From assembly GCA_902613755.1 (NCBI GenBank), contig CACMIH010000009.1, forward strand, positions 1 to 48,978: a DNA stretch of 48,978 nucleotides. The letters are read 5' to 3'. The position numbers were made by a program, and so were the translations under genes. The notes under the pieces are model-generated. The model saw only the letters and a list, made by a program, of their open reading frames with translations. It did no database searches and was not told where the DNA came from. Origin of the DNA: an uncultured Pelagibacteraceae bacterium (lineage in GTDB: Bacteria; Pseudomonadota; Alphaproteobacteria; Pelagibacterales; Pelagibacteraceae). Shown piece by piece: positions 8,111 to 16,174 of this stretch; the first letter of the stretch is position 1; each line of letters starts with the position of its first letter.

Positions 8111-8638
8111 ATGATACCTCAAAAAGTTAAAGATCATATTGAAGAATATATTAGCCAAGAAGTTTATGTACAAATTGCGATAATTAAAGGCAAAGAAAAG
8201 GTTTCAACAGAAAAGGCTATAGATAAGTATTTTAATACAAATCATTTTAGAGATTTTTCAGAGGGTAAACCTTATTTTCATTTCATTGATGGATTAAGAG
8301 ATAAATGTCTTGTAAAACTTAAGGATTCTCCCATGAGAGATAAGGCAACTGAGGATGAGACTATTAAATTATTACAAAAAAAATTAAATGATCTAACTGA
8401 TGATGAGCTTGAAGACACTTATTGGGAAATAGAAACAGGAGAATTTTTTTCAGGAAAACAAATAAAAGAATTAGAAAAAAGTTGCAGTGAATTAATTAAA
8501 AAACTTAATCTTTCAAATAAAAATAAAAAAGAAGTTCAAAAAACTATCATGAGTTTTTGTAAAAACTATGAAAAGTTATGTCAAAAAAAATACCCAGAAG
8601 CTCCACTTCCACTAGAAATATTAAAATCAGTAAATTAG
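8111..8638 (+). CDS. Uncharacterised soluble protein
   Basis: This is a 175-residue protein starting 15 bp after the cytochrome gene. It is charged and mostly helical by eye, without signal peptide or membrane segments, and contains three widely spaced cysteines (GLRDKCLVKL, EKSCSELIK, MSFCKNYEKLC). The N-terminal part (KDHIEEYISQEVYVQIAIIK) is followed by acidic helical segments such as KLNDLTDDELEDTYWEIETG. I do not recognise a family. Position suggests co-transcription with the cytochrome c gene, but no function is inferred. A hairpin and a terminator follow at 8645-8727. Confidence 0.65.
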   Translation: MIPQKVKDHIEEYISQEVYVQIAIIKGKEKVSTEKAIDKYFNTNHFRDFSEGKPYFHFIDGLRDKCLVKLKDSPMRDKATEDETIKLLQKKLNDLTDDELEDTYWEIETGEFFSGKQIKELEKSCSELIKKLNLSNKNKKEVQKTIMSFCKNYEKLCQKKYPEAPLPLEILKSVN

Positions 8639-8644
8639 TTTTAA

Positions 8645-8684
8645 AAGGGTTCGCTCTTTAAGTGTATACCTAAAGAGCTCCCTT
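8645..8684 (+). other. Imperfect hairpin in convergent spacer
   Basis: AAGGG (8645-8649) pairs with CCCTT (8680-8684), and GCTCTTTA (8653-8660) pairs with TAAAGAGC (8671-8678), around a 10-base loop and a small internal loop. It begins 7 bp after the upstream gene stops. On the minus strand the same stem is followed by TTTT. It could be part of a bidirectional terminator or the 5' domain of a small RNA with the terminator at 8705-8727. Confidence 0.6.
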
Positions 8685-8704
8685 GTATCGCCTCTTTGGC
8701 ATTT

Positions 8705-8727
8705 AAATCCGAAAGGATTTTATTTTT
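8705..8727 (+). terminator. Intrinsic terminator with GAAA tetraloop
   Basis: AAATCC (8705-8710) and GGATTT (8715-8720) close a stable GAAA tetraloop. They are followed by TATTTTT. This is a good rho-independent terminator for the plus-strand genes ending at 8638, or for a small RNA formed with the hairpin at 8645-8684. Confidence 0.7.
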
Positions 8728-8921
8728 CGTTATATTTTTCAAATGAAAAGCTGTTCAGCTAAGTATCAGGTGGTGAAAGTATTAACATAAACCTCCTTCT
8801 ACAAAAAAGGTAATTATAATTAATATAATTTCAATTTATTTATTTTAATTTTGAGTAAATATATTTATTGAATACAACCTAGTGCTTTAGTAGATTCCCG
8901 GTAACTTAAGTTATTCCAAAA
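8728..8921. other. Non-coding convergent spacer with anti-SD-like motif
   Basis: This is the remainder of the 283-bp spacer between two gene 3' ends, longer than simple termination needs in such a compact genome. It contains ACCTCCTT (8791-8798), identical to the core of the 16S rRNA 3' tail. It also contains short hairpins TTTTC/GAAAA (about 8736-8749) and AGCT/AGCT (8749-8760), and the palindrome TAACTTAAGTTA near 8902-8913. Read on the minus strand, ACCTCCTT is an AAGGAGGT upstream of ATG 8788 and a nine-codon frame (MLILSPPDT, 8788-8759); the spacing is short. No larger gene is visible. Confidence 0.5.
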
Positions 8922-9779
8922 TTATTTTTTATTTATTAATTCACTAATAAAATTTTCACCGTAACCGTCATCAACAGCTTTTTGAAAATAATTTTTATTT
9001 ACTTCAGCAACTTTTTCAGCTTCAGGAAAATCTTTTAATAAGTCTTGAATATAAGTTAAATCTTTTACGGAATTACTTGCCGTAAATTTAAATCCAGTAA
9101 AATCACCCTTTAAAAGATTATCAAAAACTCTATTAAGTGCTGCTGAATTTCCAGAACCAAGTTTTGCGACATCAAATACTTTTTTTAAATCTAAGCCCAT
9201 TTCTTTAGCACTTTTAGCTAAATGATTAACTAATGCAGCATTTCCAAGAGATAAAAAATTATTTAAAAGCTTAGATTTTGCTCCCATTCCAACAGGTCCA
9301 AAGTGAAAATATTCTTTACAGAAAAAATTAAAGTATGGTTCAGCGATTTTAAAATTTTCATCTGATGCTCCAACAATACCCCCTAGTATACCTTCCTCTG
9401 CTTGAACTGGTCCTCCCATTACGGGACATTCAACATAATTAATATTTTTTGATTTGAATAATTCCTCTGTTTCCATTGATCCCGTTTTATTATGAGTAGT
9501 GATATCAATAATTAAAGTTTTACTATCTAAAATATCAGATATTTTTTCAGAAATTAATTTTGCTATTGGAGTATTGGTAACACATATGAACATCGCATCT
9601 AAATTTTTACTAGAAAAATCTTCAAAAGATTTTACTTCTTCTGCTCCTTCGCTAACAATTTTCTCAATTGGTTTTCTATTTTTATTAGCTATCACAAAAA
9701 GATTATTTTTATATTTTAAAATATTTTTGGCTATTCCGTAGCCCATATAACCAACACCAATAAATCCAATATTTTTCAT
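8922..9779 (-). CDS. NAD(P)-dependent beta-hydroxyacid dehydrogenase (HIBADH/GarR family)
   Basis: This 285-residue enzyme starts with the Rossmann motif IGFIGVGYMGYGIAKNIL. The family substrate-binding segment appears as CPVMGGPVQAEEG (about 118-130). The catalytic lysine region is GPVGMGAKSKLLNN (about 162-175). Relatives include 3-hydroxyisobutyrate dehydrogenase and tartronate semialdehyde reductase. In this sugar-acid locus, reduction or oxidation of a small beta-hydroxy acid is likely. A second member lies at 18059. It is followed upstream (same strand) by an EamA transporter and a UxaA/GarD dehydratase, with gaps of 10-12 bp, forming one operon. The exact substrate is not known. Confidence 0.85.
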   Translation of the reverse strand: MKNIGFIGVGYMGYGIAKNILKYKNNLFVIANKNRKPIEKIVSEGAEEVKSFEDFSSKNLDAMFICVTNTPIAKLISEKISDILDSKTLIIDITTHNKTGSMETEELFKSKNINYVECPVMGGPVQAEEGILGGIVGASDENFKIAEPYFNFFCKEYFHFGPVGMGAKSKLLNNFLSLGNAALVNHLAKSAKEMGLDLKKVFDVAKLGSGNSAALNRVFDNLLKGDFTGFKFTASNSVKDLTYIQDLLKDFPEAEKVAEVNKNYFQKAVDDGYGENFISELINKK

Positions 9780-9789
9780 AATTATCTCA

Positions 9790-10659
9790 TCAATTAATTT
9801 TTTTAGTTCCCTCAGTCCGAATAAACATTATGCCAAAAACTATAATTCCTATTACACCAACAATTTTATTATAATCAAATGGTACACCAAATACTAAAAA
9901 ATTTATAATTGTTGACCAAACAAGTTGTGAATATTGAAAATTCGTAACAAAAGATAAATTAGAAAGCTGAATTGCATAGATAATCAAAGAATGACTTACA
10001 AAACCTGCCGCACCAAGTAGTATTAGATATAGCCAGAAGATGTTTTTTTCTAATGGAACCCAATTAAAAAATATAAATACACTAAAAATAATTGCACCCA
10101 AAATAGAAGTATAAAAAATTGCAGCAAAAGGATCGTTATCACCCGATACTAGTTTAGTAAAAAATTGATATAGAGCCCAGCAAATTGGCGGAACTATTGG
10201 AAAAATTAAATCAACACTAAATATTCTCATACTTGGTCCTAAAGAGTAAATAATCGATCCAAAGCTTAGCAGCATCAAAATTATACCCTTGGGTGTTAAT
10301 ATATCTTTCAAAAAGTACGCTGAAAGTAATGAAACAATCAATGGAGCTGTGAAGAAAACAACATAAATATCTACCAAGTCAAATTTTTGTAAAGAATAAA
10401 ACATAAATGAAGTAGCGGTAACCATTAAAGTTGATCTTATTATTTGAACTTTAAAATTTTTTTTTAAATTGACTTTTGGTTTAAAAATTAAAAAAAATAT
10501 AATTAAAGAAATTAAGTGGAAGAAAAATCTTCCCCAAATTGCTTGGGTAATTGGCATAACTGTCCCAAGGTATTTTGCCATTGAGTCCATACAAACGAAC
10601 ATAAAAAAACCACCAGCAGCTAATAAAATTACATTAATCAAGGATGTTTGATGAGGCAC
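9790..10659 (-). CDS. EamA/DMT-family transporter
   Basis: This 289-residue membrane protein has about ten helices in two EamA repeats. It begins ILLAAGGFFMFVCMDSMAKY and includes PITQAIWGRFFFHLISLIIF, typical of drug/metabolite transporters. The second repeat starts near DLIFPIVPPICWALYQFFTK. It sits between a dehydrogenase and a sugar-acid dehydratase on the same strand, so it may export or import a pathway metabolite, but DMT substrates cannot be read from sequence. Start ATG 10659 lies 12 bp after the dehydratase stop. Confidence 0.85.
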   Translation of the reverse strand: MPHQTSLINVILLAAGGFFMFVCMDSMAKYLGTVMPITQAIWGRFFFHLISLIIFFLIFKPKVNLKKNFKVQIIRSTLMVTATSFMFYSLQKFDLVDIYVVFFTAPLIVSLLSAYFLKDILTPKGIILMLLSFGSIIYSLGPSMRIFSVDLIFPIVPPICWALYQFFTKLVSGDNDPFAAIFYTSILGAIIFSVFIFFNWVPLEKNIFWLYLILLGAAGFVSHSLIIYAIQLSNLSFVTNFQYSQLVWSTIINFLVFGVPFDYNKIVGVIGIIVFGIMFIRTEGTKKIN

Positions 10660-10671
10660 AGGAAATAAAAA

Positions 10672-12177
10672 TTACATTACAACGCCAACTTGCCAAGGAT
10701 TAAACTCCTCGTCACCGTACCCGTTGATTTCACTTTTTGATTTATTTCCTGAAGCAGTATTTACAACTAATTCAAATATTTTTTGACCAACTTCTTCAAC
10801 TTTTTCATTTCCTTCAGCAATTGTTCCACAGTTAATATCCATGTCTTCAGACATTCTTTCATACATTGCTGAGTTTGTAGAAAGTTTTAAACTTGGAACT
10901 GGTTTACAGCCAAAACAAGATCCACGTCCTGTCGTAAAACAAATTACATTAGCACCTGATGCAACTTGACCCGTAACTGATACCGGATCATACCCTGGAG
11001 AATCCATAAAATTAAAACCTTTATTTTTTAGAGGTTCCGCATAGTGCAATACATCTTGAAGAATAGAATTTCCTCCTTTTGCAACAGCACCTAGGGATTT
11101 CTCTAAGATAGTTGTAAGACCACCTTTTTTATTTCCTGGCGCAGGATTGTTATCCATAGAACTGTTATTAATTGAAGTATAATGTTTCCACCATTCAATT
11201 CTTTTTATCAGTTTATCAGCAGTCTCTTGTGAGCTCGCTCTATTAATTAATAAATGTTCAGCTCCGTAAATCTCTGGAGTTTCTGATAAAATTGAACTTC
11301 CACCTTTTTTAACCAAAAGATCTGCTGCAACACCCAATGCAGGATTTGCTGTTATACCTGAATATCCATCCGACCCACCACATTGAAGAGCTAAAGTTAG
11401 ATGACTTACTGGTTGTGAAGATCTTTCAACATTATTAGCTTCTGAAAGCAAATTTTTAATTTGAGATAACACCTTTTCGACTATTTTTTTTGTTCCACCT
11501 TCATCTTGGATTGTTAGAAAATGAATACGGTTATGTTTCTTTAAAGACTCATCAAATAAACTGACTTGCGCACATTCACATCCTAAACCAATAACAAATA
11601 CATGAGAAAAATTTGGATGATTTTTAAATCCATCTATAGTTCTTTGAAAAATTTGCATTCCTTCACTTTCAGTATTCATTCCACATCCTGTTGAGTGAGT
11701 AATTGGAACAATACCATCAATGTTTGGATAATCTTTTAAAATGTCAGAATATTTTATCTTCTCAACTATCATTTTAGTAACAGTAGCTGAGCAATTTACA
11801 GTACTTACAATTCCAATATAATTTCTAGTAGCAACCTGTCCATTATCTCTTAAAATTCCATTAAAGAAGGTGTCTGCTTTTTCATCAATAACATGTTTTT
11901 TATTTGTAACTTTAAAATCTCTTTTAAATTCTCTAAATTCTAAATTATGTGAATGGACATGTTGTCCTGGTTTAATATCATCTAAAGCAAATCCAATAAT
12001 TTGATCATATTTTATGATTGGATCACCTTTTTTAATAGTTTTTAAACAAACTTTGTGTCCAAAAGGGATTGGATCGATAGTGCTGATATCATGACCTTCA
12101 ATTTTAGTTTTTTCAGGAATAATAAATTGGCTAACGCCCACATTGTCATTCTTGTTTAAAACTATTAGATTATTCAT
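10672..12177 (-). CDS. UxaA/GarD-family sugar-acid dehydratase
   Basis: This is a 501-residue protein from ATG 12177 (MNNLIVLNKNDNVGVS). The frame could extend 12 codons to 12213, but that addition (MVCLSYWLYNKF) lacks family similarity and would fill the divergent promoter gap. The N-terminal 90 residues form a SAF-like domain (DPIPFGHKVCLKTIKKGDPI and GQHVHSHNL). The rest carries the UxaA/GarD core: THSTGCGMNTES, GLGCECAQ, QCGGSDGYSGITANPALG and TGRGSCFGCKPVPSLKLSTN. Altronate and galactarate dehydratases of this family are iron-dependent and dehydrate hexonates or aldarates to 2-keto-3-deoxy acids. It is divergent from an IlvD/Edd dehydratase, with 46 bp between starts. Confidence 0.87.
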   Translation of the reverse strand: MNNLIVLNKNDNVGVSQFIIPEKTKIEGHDISTIDPIPFGHKVCLKTIKKGDPIIKYDQIIGFALDDIKPGQHVHSHNLEFREFKRDFKVTNKKHVIDEKADTFFNGILRDNGQVATRNYIGIVSTVNCSATVTKMIVEKIKYSDILKDYPNIDGIVPITHSTGCGMNTESEGMQIFQRTIDGFKNHPNFSHVFVIGLGCECAQVSLFDESLKKHNRIHFLTIQDEGGTKKIVEKVLSQIKNLLSEANNVERSSQPVSHLTLALQCGGSDGYSGITANPALGVAADLLVKKGGSSILSETPEIYGAEHLLINRASSQETADKLIKRIEWWKHYTSINNSSMDNNPAPGNKKGGLTTILEKSLGAVAKGGNSILQDVLHYAEPLKNKGFNFMDSPGYDPVSVTGQVASGANVICFTTGRGSCFGCKPVPSLKLSTNSAMYERMSEDMDINCGTIAEGNEKVEEVGQKIFELVVNTASGNKSKSEINGYGDEEFNPWQVGVVM

Positions 12178-12223
12178 AAATTTATTATATAACCAATAAC
12201 TTAAACAAACCATTATTTAAATT

Positions 12224-14008
12224 ATGCCTAAAAAAAGAAAAAAGAGTTTCCGAAGTCAACAATGGTTCAATAATCCAAAAAACCCTGACATGACGGCTTT
12301 ATATCTAGAAAGGTATTTAAATTATGGTCTTACAAGAAAAGAATTACAATCTGGAAATCCAATTATAGGAATAGCACAATCCGGCAGTGATCTTTCCCCA
12401 TGCAATAGGCATTTTATGTCTTTAAGCAAAAGAATTAAAGATGGAATTAGAAGAGCAGGTGGTATTCCAATGGAATTTCCAACTCATCCAATTCAAGAAA
12501 CAGGAAAAAGACCAACAGCAATGTTGGATAGAAATCTCTCGTATTTGTCATTAGTAGAAGTTTTATATGGATACCCACTTGATGGAGTTATCTTAACAAC
12601 AGGATGTGATAAGACCACTCCAGCAGCCTTGATGGCAGCAGCCACAGTAAATATTCCAGCGATAGTTTTATCTGGTGGCCCAATGTTAGATGGAGTTTAT
12701 AAGGGAAAATTAGCTGGATCAGGAATGGTAGTTTGGGAAGCAAGAAAAATGTTAGCAAAAGGCGATATAAAGTATGAAGAATTTATGGATATGGTTGCAT
12801 CTTCAGCACCAAGCGTTGGTCATTGCAATACAATGGGAACAGCCTCTTCAATGAACTCTGTAGCAGAGGCATTAGGAATGTCTTTACCAGGAGGTGCAGT
12901 AATTCCTGCTCCTTATAGAGAAAGAGAACAAATTTCTTATGAAACAGGAAAAAGAATCGTTGGAATGGTTCATGAGGATTTAACCCCATCAAAAATTATG
13001 ACACGTAAAGCATTTGAAAATGCAGTTGTGGTTGCTAGTGCTATAGGTGGATCAAGCAATTGCACAATTCATTTAAGCGCAATAGCTAAACATATGGGAA
13101 TTAAATTTGATCTTTCTGATTGGCAAAAACTTGGGCACAACATTCCTTTATTGGTGAATTGCCAACCTGCAGGAGAATACTTAATGGAAAGTTTTCATAG
13201 AGCCGGAGCAATACCTGCGGTAATGAAAGAACTAATTAAAAACAAAAAAATTCATACTAACATCAAGACAGTTACAGGAAAAACTGTAGGAGAAAACTTA
13301 AGAAAGAAAGTTGTTGTAGATAACAAAGTGATTAAAACATTTAAGAATGCTTTAACTGAAAAAGCTGGATTTTTAGTTATGAAAAGTAACTTTTTCTCAT
13401 CTGCTATTATGAAAACATCTGTAATCAGTAAAGAATTTAAGGATAGATATTTATCAAATCCTAAACATCTAAATGCTTTTGAATGTAAAGCTATAGTTTT
13501 TGAAGGTCCTGAGGATTATCATAAAAGACTTAATGATAAGAAATTAAAAATAGATGAAAATTCAATACTAATCGTTAGAGGCTGTGGACCTATTGGATAT
13601 CCTGGGTCAGCTGAAGTAATAAATATGCAACCACCTGATAGACTATTAAAAAGAGGTATTAATACACTGCCAACACTTGGAGATGGAAGACAGAGCGGTA
13701 CATCAGCTAGTCCTTCAATATTACATGTTTCACCAGAGTCTGCAGCAGGTGGAGATCTAGGAGTTGTTAAAACTTATGACAGAATAAAAATAGACTTAAA
13801 TAAAAGAAGGGTAGACCTATTAATATCTCAAGCAGAGTTTAAAAAACGAAGAAAAAATAGAAAGAAATTTATAATAAACAACCAAACCCCGTGGCAGGAA
13901 ATATTTAGAAACACTGTAACCCAAGTTGATGACGGTGCATGCATTAATTCTCGAGGTAAATACTTAGACGTATCACATACAAAAGGTTTACCAAGAGACT
14001 CTCACTAA
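12224..14008 (+). CDS. IlvD/Edd-family sugar-acid dehydratase
   Basis: This 594-residue enzyme has the three conserved cysteine sites expected for the Fe-S cluster: LSPCNRHF (Cys60), TTGCDKTTPAAL (about 128) and SVGHCNTMGTASSMN (about 201). The C-terminal domain contains GDGRQSGTSASPSILHVSPE, typical of aldonate dehydratases (arabonate, xylonate, gluconate) rather than the amino-acid enzyme IlvD. It should convert an aldonate to its 2-keto-3-deoxy acid. It opens the plus-strand part of the catabolic locus and shares one base with the next gene (TAATG). The particular aldonate cannot be assigned. Confidence 0.87.
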   Translation: MPKKRKKSFRSQQWFNNPKNPDMTALYLERYLNYGLTRKELQSGNPIIGIAQSGSDLSPCNRHFMSLSKRIKDGIRRAGGIPMEFPTHPIQETGKRPTAMLDRNLSYLSLVEVLYGYPLDGVILTTGCDKTTPAALMAAATVNIPAIVLSGGPMLDGVYKGKLAGSGMVVWEARKMLAKGDIKYEEFMDMVASSAPSVGHCNTMGTASSMNSVAEALGMSLPGGAVIPAPYREREQISYETGKRIVGMVHEDLTPSKIMTRKAFENAVVVASAIGGSSNCTIHLSAIAKHMGIKFDLSDWQKLGHNIPLLVNCQPAGEYLMESFHRAGAIPAVMKELIKNKKIHTNIKTVTGKTVGENLRKKVVVDNKVIKTFKNALTEKAGFLVMKSNFFSSAIMKTSVISKEFKDRYLSNPKHLNAFECKAIVFEGPEDYHKRLNDKKLKIDENSILIVRGCGPIGYPGSAEVINMQPPDRLLKRGINTLPTLGDGRQSGTSASPSILHVSPESAAGGDLGVVKTYDRIKIDLNKRRVDLLISQAEFKKRRKNRKKFIINNQTPWQEIFRNTVTQVDDGACINSRGKYLDVSHTKGLPRDSH

Positions 14009-14976
14009 TGCGGCCAAAAATATTAGTTTCAAGAAAAATATCAGATTTAGCAGAGGAAAAACTTCAAAAAGAGTTTGAAGTAACATTAAATCCAAAAGAC
14101 GAACCTATTCTAGAAAGTGATCTAATAAAAATTGTTAATGATTATGATGGTATGATTTCGACTGGTTTTGATAAAATTAGTGAAAATTTTTTTAACAATT
14201 TAAGCGGCAAATTAAAAATTATAGCTCAAGTAGGTGTTGGTTATGATAATATTTCAATAAAATCTGCAGAAGAAAAAAAAATAAAAATTACAAACACACC
14301 TAATGTTTTAAATGAAGCAGTAGCAGAAACGACTATTCTTTTAATTCTGGCAGCTTCAAGAAGAATTGGTGAAGCTTATAATCTTGTAAGAACTGATAAT
14401 TGGAAAAATCAAAAACCAGATCTTACTAAATTTATGATTGGAAACTCTGTTACAGGTAAAACTTTAGGTATCATTGGAATGGGTCGTATTGGAAGAATGG
14501 CTGCAAAAAGTGCTAAAGCATTTGGAATGAAGATAATTTATCATAACAGAAATAAACTCACCGACGATCAAGAAGATGGGGCAAAGTATTTTTCTGATAT
14601 TAAGTCAATGCTACCTGAGTGTGACTTTGTAAGTATACACACACCAGCAACTTCTGAGACCAAACACATCTTAAATGCTTCAACTATAAATTTATTACCT
14701 GAGCATGCTGTTGTTATAAATACCTCAAGAGGATCAACTATTAATGATGATGATTTAATTGATGCTCTCGAGAATAAAAAAATCTATGCGGCTGGTTTAG
14801 ATGTATTTAATAATGAACCTAATTTAGATAAAAGATATTTAAAATTAGATAACTGTTTTGTTTTACCACATATTGGTAGTGCGACTCATGAGACTCGATT
14901 GGCAATGAGTATGATGGCAGTAGATAACATTTATTGCTTTTTTAATAAAAAACCCCTAATTTCTGAAGTTGTTTAA
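14008..14976 (+). CDS. D-2-hydroxyacid dehydrogenase
   Basis: This 322-residue protein has the NAD-binding motif GIIGMGRIGRMAAKSAKAFG (about 150-170). The catalytic arginine lies in VINTSRGSTIND, the glutamate in FNNEPNLD and the histidine in LPHIGSATHETR. These are the standard R/E/H triad of the glyoxylate/hydroxypyruvate reductase, phosphoglycerate dehydrogenase and GhrB group. In this locus it may reduce glyoxylate or hydroxypyruvate, or oxidise a D-2-hydroxy acid. The start overlaps the dehydratase stop by one base, so the two are coupled. A short hairpin lies just after its stop. Confidence 0.87.
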   Translation: MRPKILVSRKISDLAEEKLQKEFEVTLNPKDEPILESDLIKIVNDYDGMISTGFDKISENFFNNLSGKLKIIAQVGVGYDNISIKSAEEKKIKITNTPNVLNEAVAETTILLILAASRRIGEAYNLVRTDNWKNQKPDLTKFMIGNSVTGKTLGIIGMGRIGRMAAKSAKAFGMKIIYHNRNKLTDDQEDGAKYFSDIKSMLPECDFVSIHTPATSETKHILNASTINLLPEHAVVINTSRGSTINDDDLIDALENKKIYAAGLDVFNNEPNLDKRYLKLDNCFVLPHIGSATHETRLAMSMMAVDNIYCFFNKKPLISEVV

Positions 14977-14993
14977 AACAACTGAGAGTTGTT
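14977..14993 (+). terminator. Weak hairpin after the hydroxyacid dehydrogenase gene
   Basis: AACAACT (14977-14983) and AGTTGTT (14987-14993) pair over 7 bp around GAG, starting right after the stop codon. Only a short AGTTTAG follows, so termination is likely weak. It separates the dehydratase-dehydrogenase pair from the TRAP transporter genes. Confidence 0.4.
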
Positions 14994-15032
14994 AGTTTAG
15001 ATAATATATATAATTTCTATATATAAACATTA

Positions 15033-15044
15033 AACGAATTCGTT
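15033..15044 (+). promoter_or_regulatory. Perfect 12-bp palindrome upstream of the TRAP operon
   Basis: AACGAATTCGTT is a perfect palindrome in the AT-rich spacer before dctP. It lies 57 bp upstream of the chosen dctP start and downstream of a TATAAT (15009-15014). The location fits an operator for a substrate-responsive repressor, but no regulator gene is encoded in the locus. Candidate only. Confidence 0.35.
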
Positions 15045-15100
15045 GATCTCAAAAATCATTTATGGTTAACTTTCAAAAAAACATAAACGAGAGGAAGATA

Positions 15101-16117
15101 ATGTTTAAACTTATATCTAAAACTATAGCAGCTGTAGCTATTGTTTCAGTTGCTTTATTTGGCTCTGCAAATGCAAAGACTTTAAAGATTGAAACACACT
15201 TTACAGCTAGTTCACCAAATGGTGAAGTTGCTGCTCAATTCGCTAAAAACGTTGAAATGTTTTCTGGCGGAAGCTTAAAAGTAGAAATGTTCTACTCATC
15301 ATCAGTAACAGGTAAATCTGCTGAGGTATTTAACTCTGCACAAACTGGAATTATTGATTGTGATATGACTGGTGCAGGTTACCAAACAGGTAAAAATGCA
15401 GCATTCCAATTCGCAGGTGATGTTATGGGTGGATACGATAACCCATATCAACAATATGAATTCTTGAATTTCCCAGGAGCTCAAGATGCTGTTGATTCAC
15501 TTTACAACAAATATGGAATGACATTAATTGGTTGGTGGATACCAGGACACGAGTCTTTAATATCTAGCAGACCAATTCCAGATGTTGCTTCATTAAAAGA
15601 CTTTAAATTTAGATCACCTCCAGGAATGGAAAGTATGATCTTTACAGCATTAGGTGCTAAGCCAATCGTAATGGACTTTGGTGAAGTTCCAACTGCTTTA
15701 CAAACTGGTCTAATTGATGGTGCTGACTACTCATCTTTAGCTACTAACTATGCAGGTGGACACTATGAGCAAAATAAATATGCTACATACCCAGGTTTCC
15801 ACTCTATGCCAGCTGACCACTTAGCTTGTAACACAAAAGTATGGAACAAGTTAAAGCCTCATGAAAAAGGTGCAATGAAAGCAGGTATTGAAATTGCTGG
15901 AAGAACTATCACTAGCTTAGTTGAGAGAAAAAACGCAGAAGCTGTTAAAGCTTTAAATGAAATGGGCGTTACTCTTCATGACTGGTCTAGAGAAGACAGA
16001 CTTAAATTCAGACAAGCTGCTCTAGCTGCTTGGGAAGAATGGAAGACTAAGTCTCCAGAAGCTGCGGCACTTATCGAGATACACAAAGCTTATATGAAAG
16101 CTAACGGTATCATGTAA
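15101..16117 (+). CDS. dctP: TRAP transporter periplasmic binding protein (DctP family)
   Basis: This is a 338-residue protein from ATG 15101, which follows GAGGAAG. A 13-codon upstream extension to 15062 lacks such a site and would spoil the signal peptide. The signal peptide runs to about residue 26 (SANA). The mature domain begins KTLKIETHFTASSPNG. LKDFKFRSPPGMESM near residue 170 carries the arginine that pairs with the ligand carboxylate in DctP proteins. GEVPTALQTGLIDGADYSS is also typical of the family. It binds an organic acid and delivers it to DctQM. Context points to an aldonate or uronate. A strong hairpin follows the stop. Confidence 0.92.
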   Translation: MFKLISKTIAAVAIVSVALFGSANAKTLKIETHFTASSPNGEVAAQFAKNVEMFSGGSLKVEMFYSSSVTGKSAEVFNSAQTGIIDCDMTGAGYQTGKNAAFQFAGDVMGGYDNPYQQYEFLNFPGAQDAVDSLYNKYGMTLIGWWIPGHESLISSRPIPDVASLKDFKFRSPPGMESMIFTALGAKPIVMDFGEVPTALQTGLIDGADYSSLATNYAGGHYEQNKYATYPGFHSMPADHLACNTKVWNKLKPHEKGAMKAGIEIAGRTITSLVERKNAEAVKALNEMGVTLHDWSREDRLKFRQAALAAWEEWKTKSPEAAALIEIHKAYMKANGIM

Positions 16118-16130
16118 TAAAAAAAATCTT

Positions 16131-16152
16131 GAAGGGCCTGCAAAGGCCCTTC
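16131..16152 (+). terminator. Strong GC hairpin between dctP and dctQ
   Basis: GAAGGGCC (16131-16138) and GGCCCTTC (16145-16152) form a perfect 8-bp GC-rich stem around TGCAAA, unusual in this AT-rich sequence. The downstream AATTATTTAAATTTTTA is only loosely T-rich. The dctQ start lies 22 bp further on. It probably acts as a partial terminator or 3' stabiliser, raising dctP over dctQM. Confidence 0.8.
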
Positions 16153-16174
16153 GAATTATTTAAATTTTTACTCA

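Noticed and set aside
12178..12213. Twelve-codon N-terminal extension of the UxaA/GarD protein
   Set aside because: The added residues do not fit the SAF domain start and would consume the only promoter space between divergent genes.
15062..15100. ATG 15062 as the dctP start
   Set aside because: There is no ribosome-binding site and the added 13 polar residues would weaken the signal peptide; ATG 15101 has GAGGAAG.
14977..15100. Riboswitch upstream of dctP
   Set aside because: The spacer has only a 7-bp hairpin, AT-rich repeats and a short palindrome; no conserved riboswitch core such as glycine or SAM types is visible.
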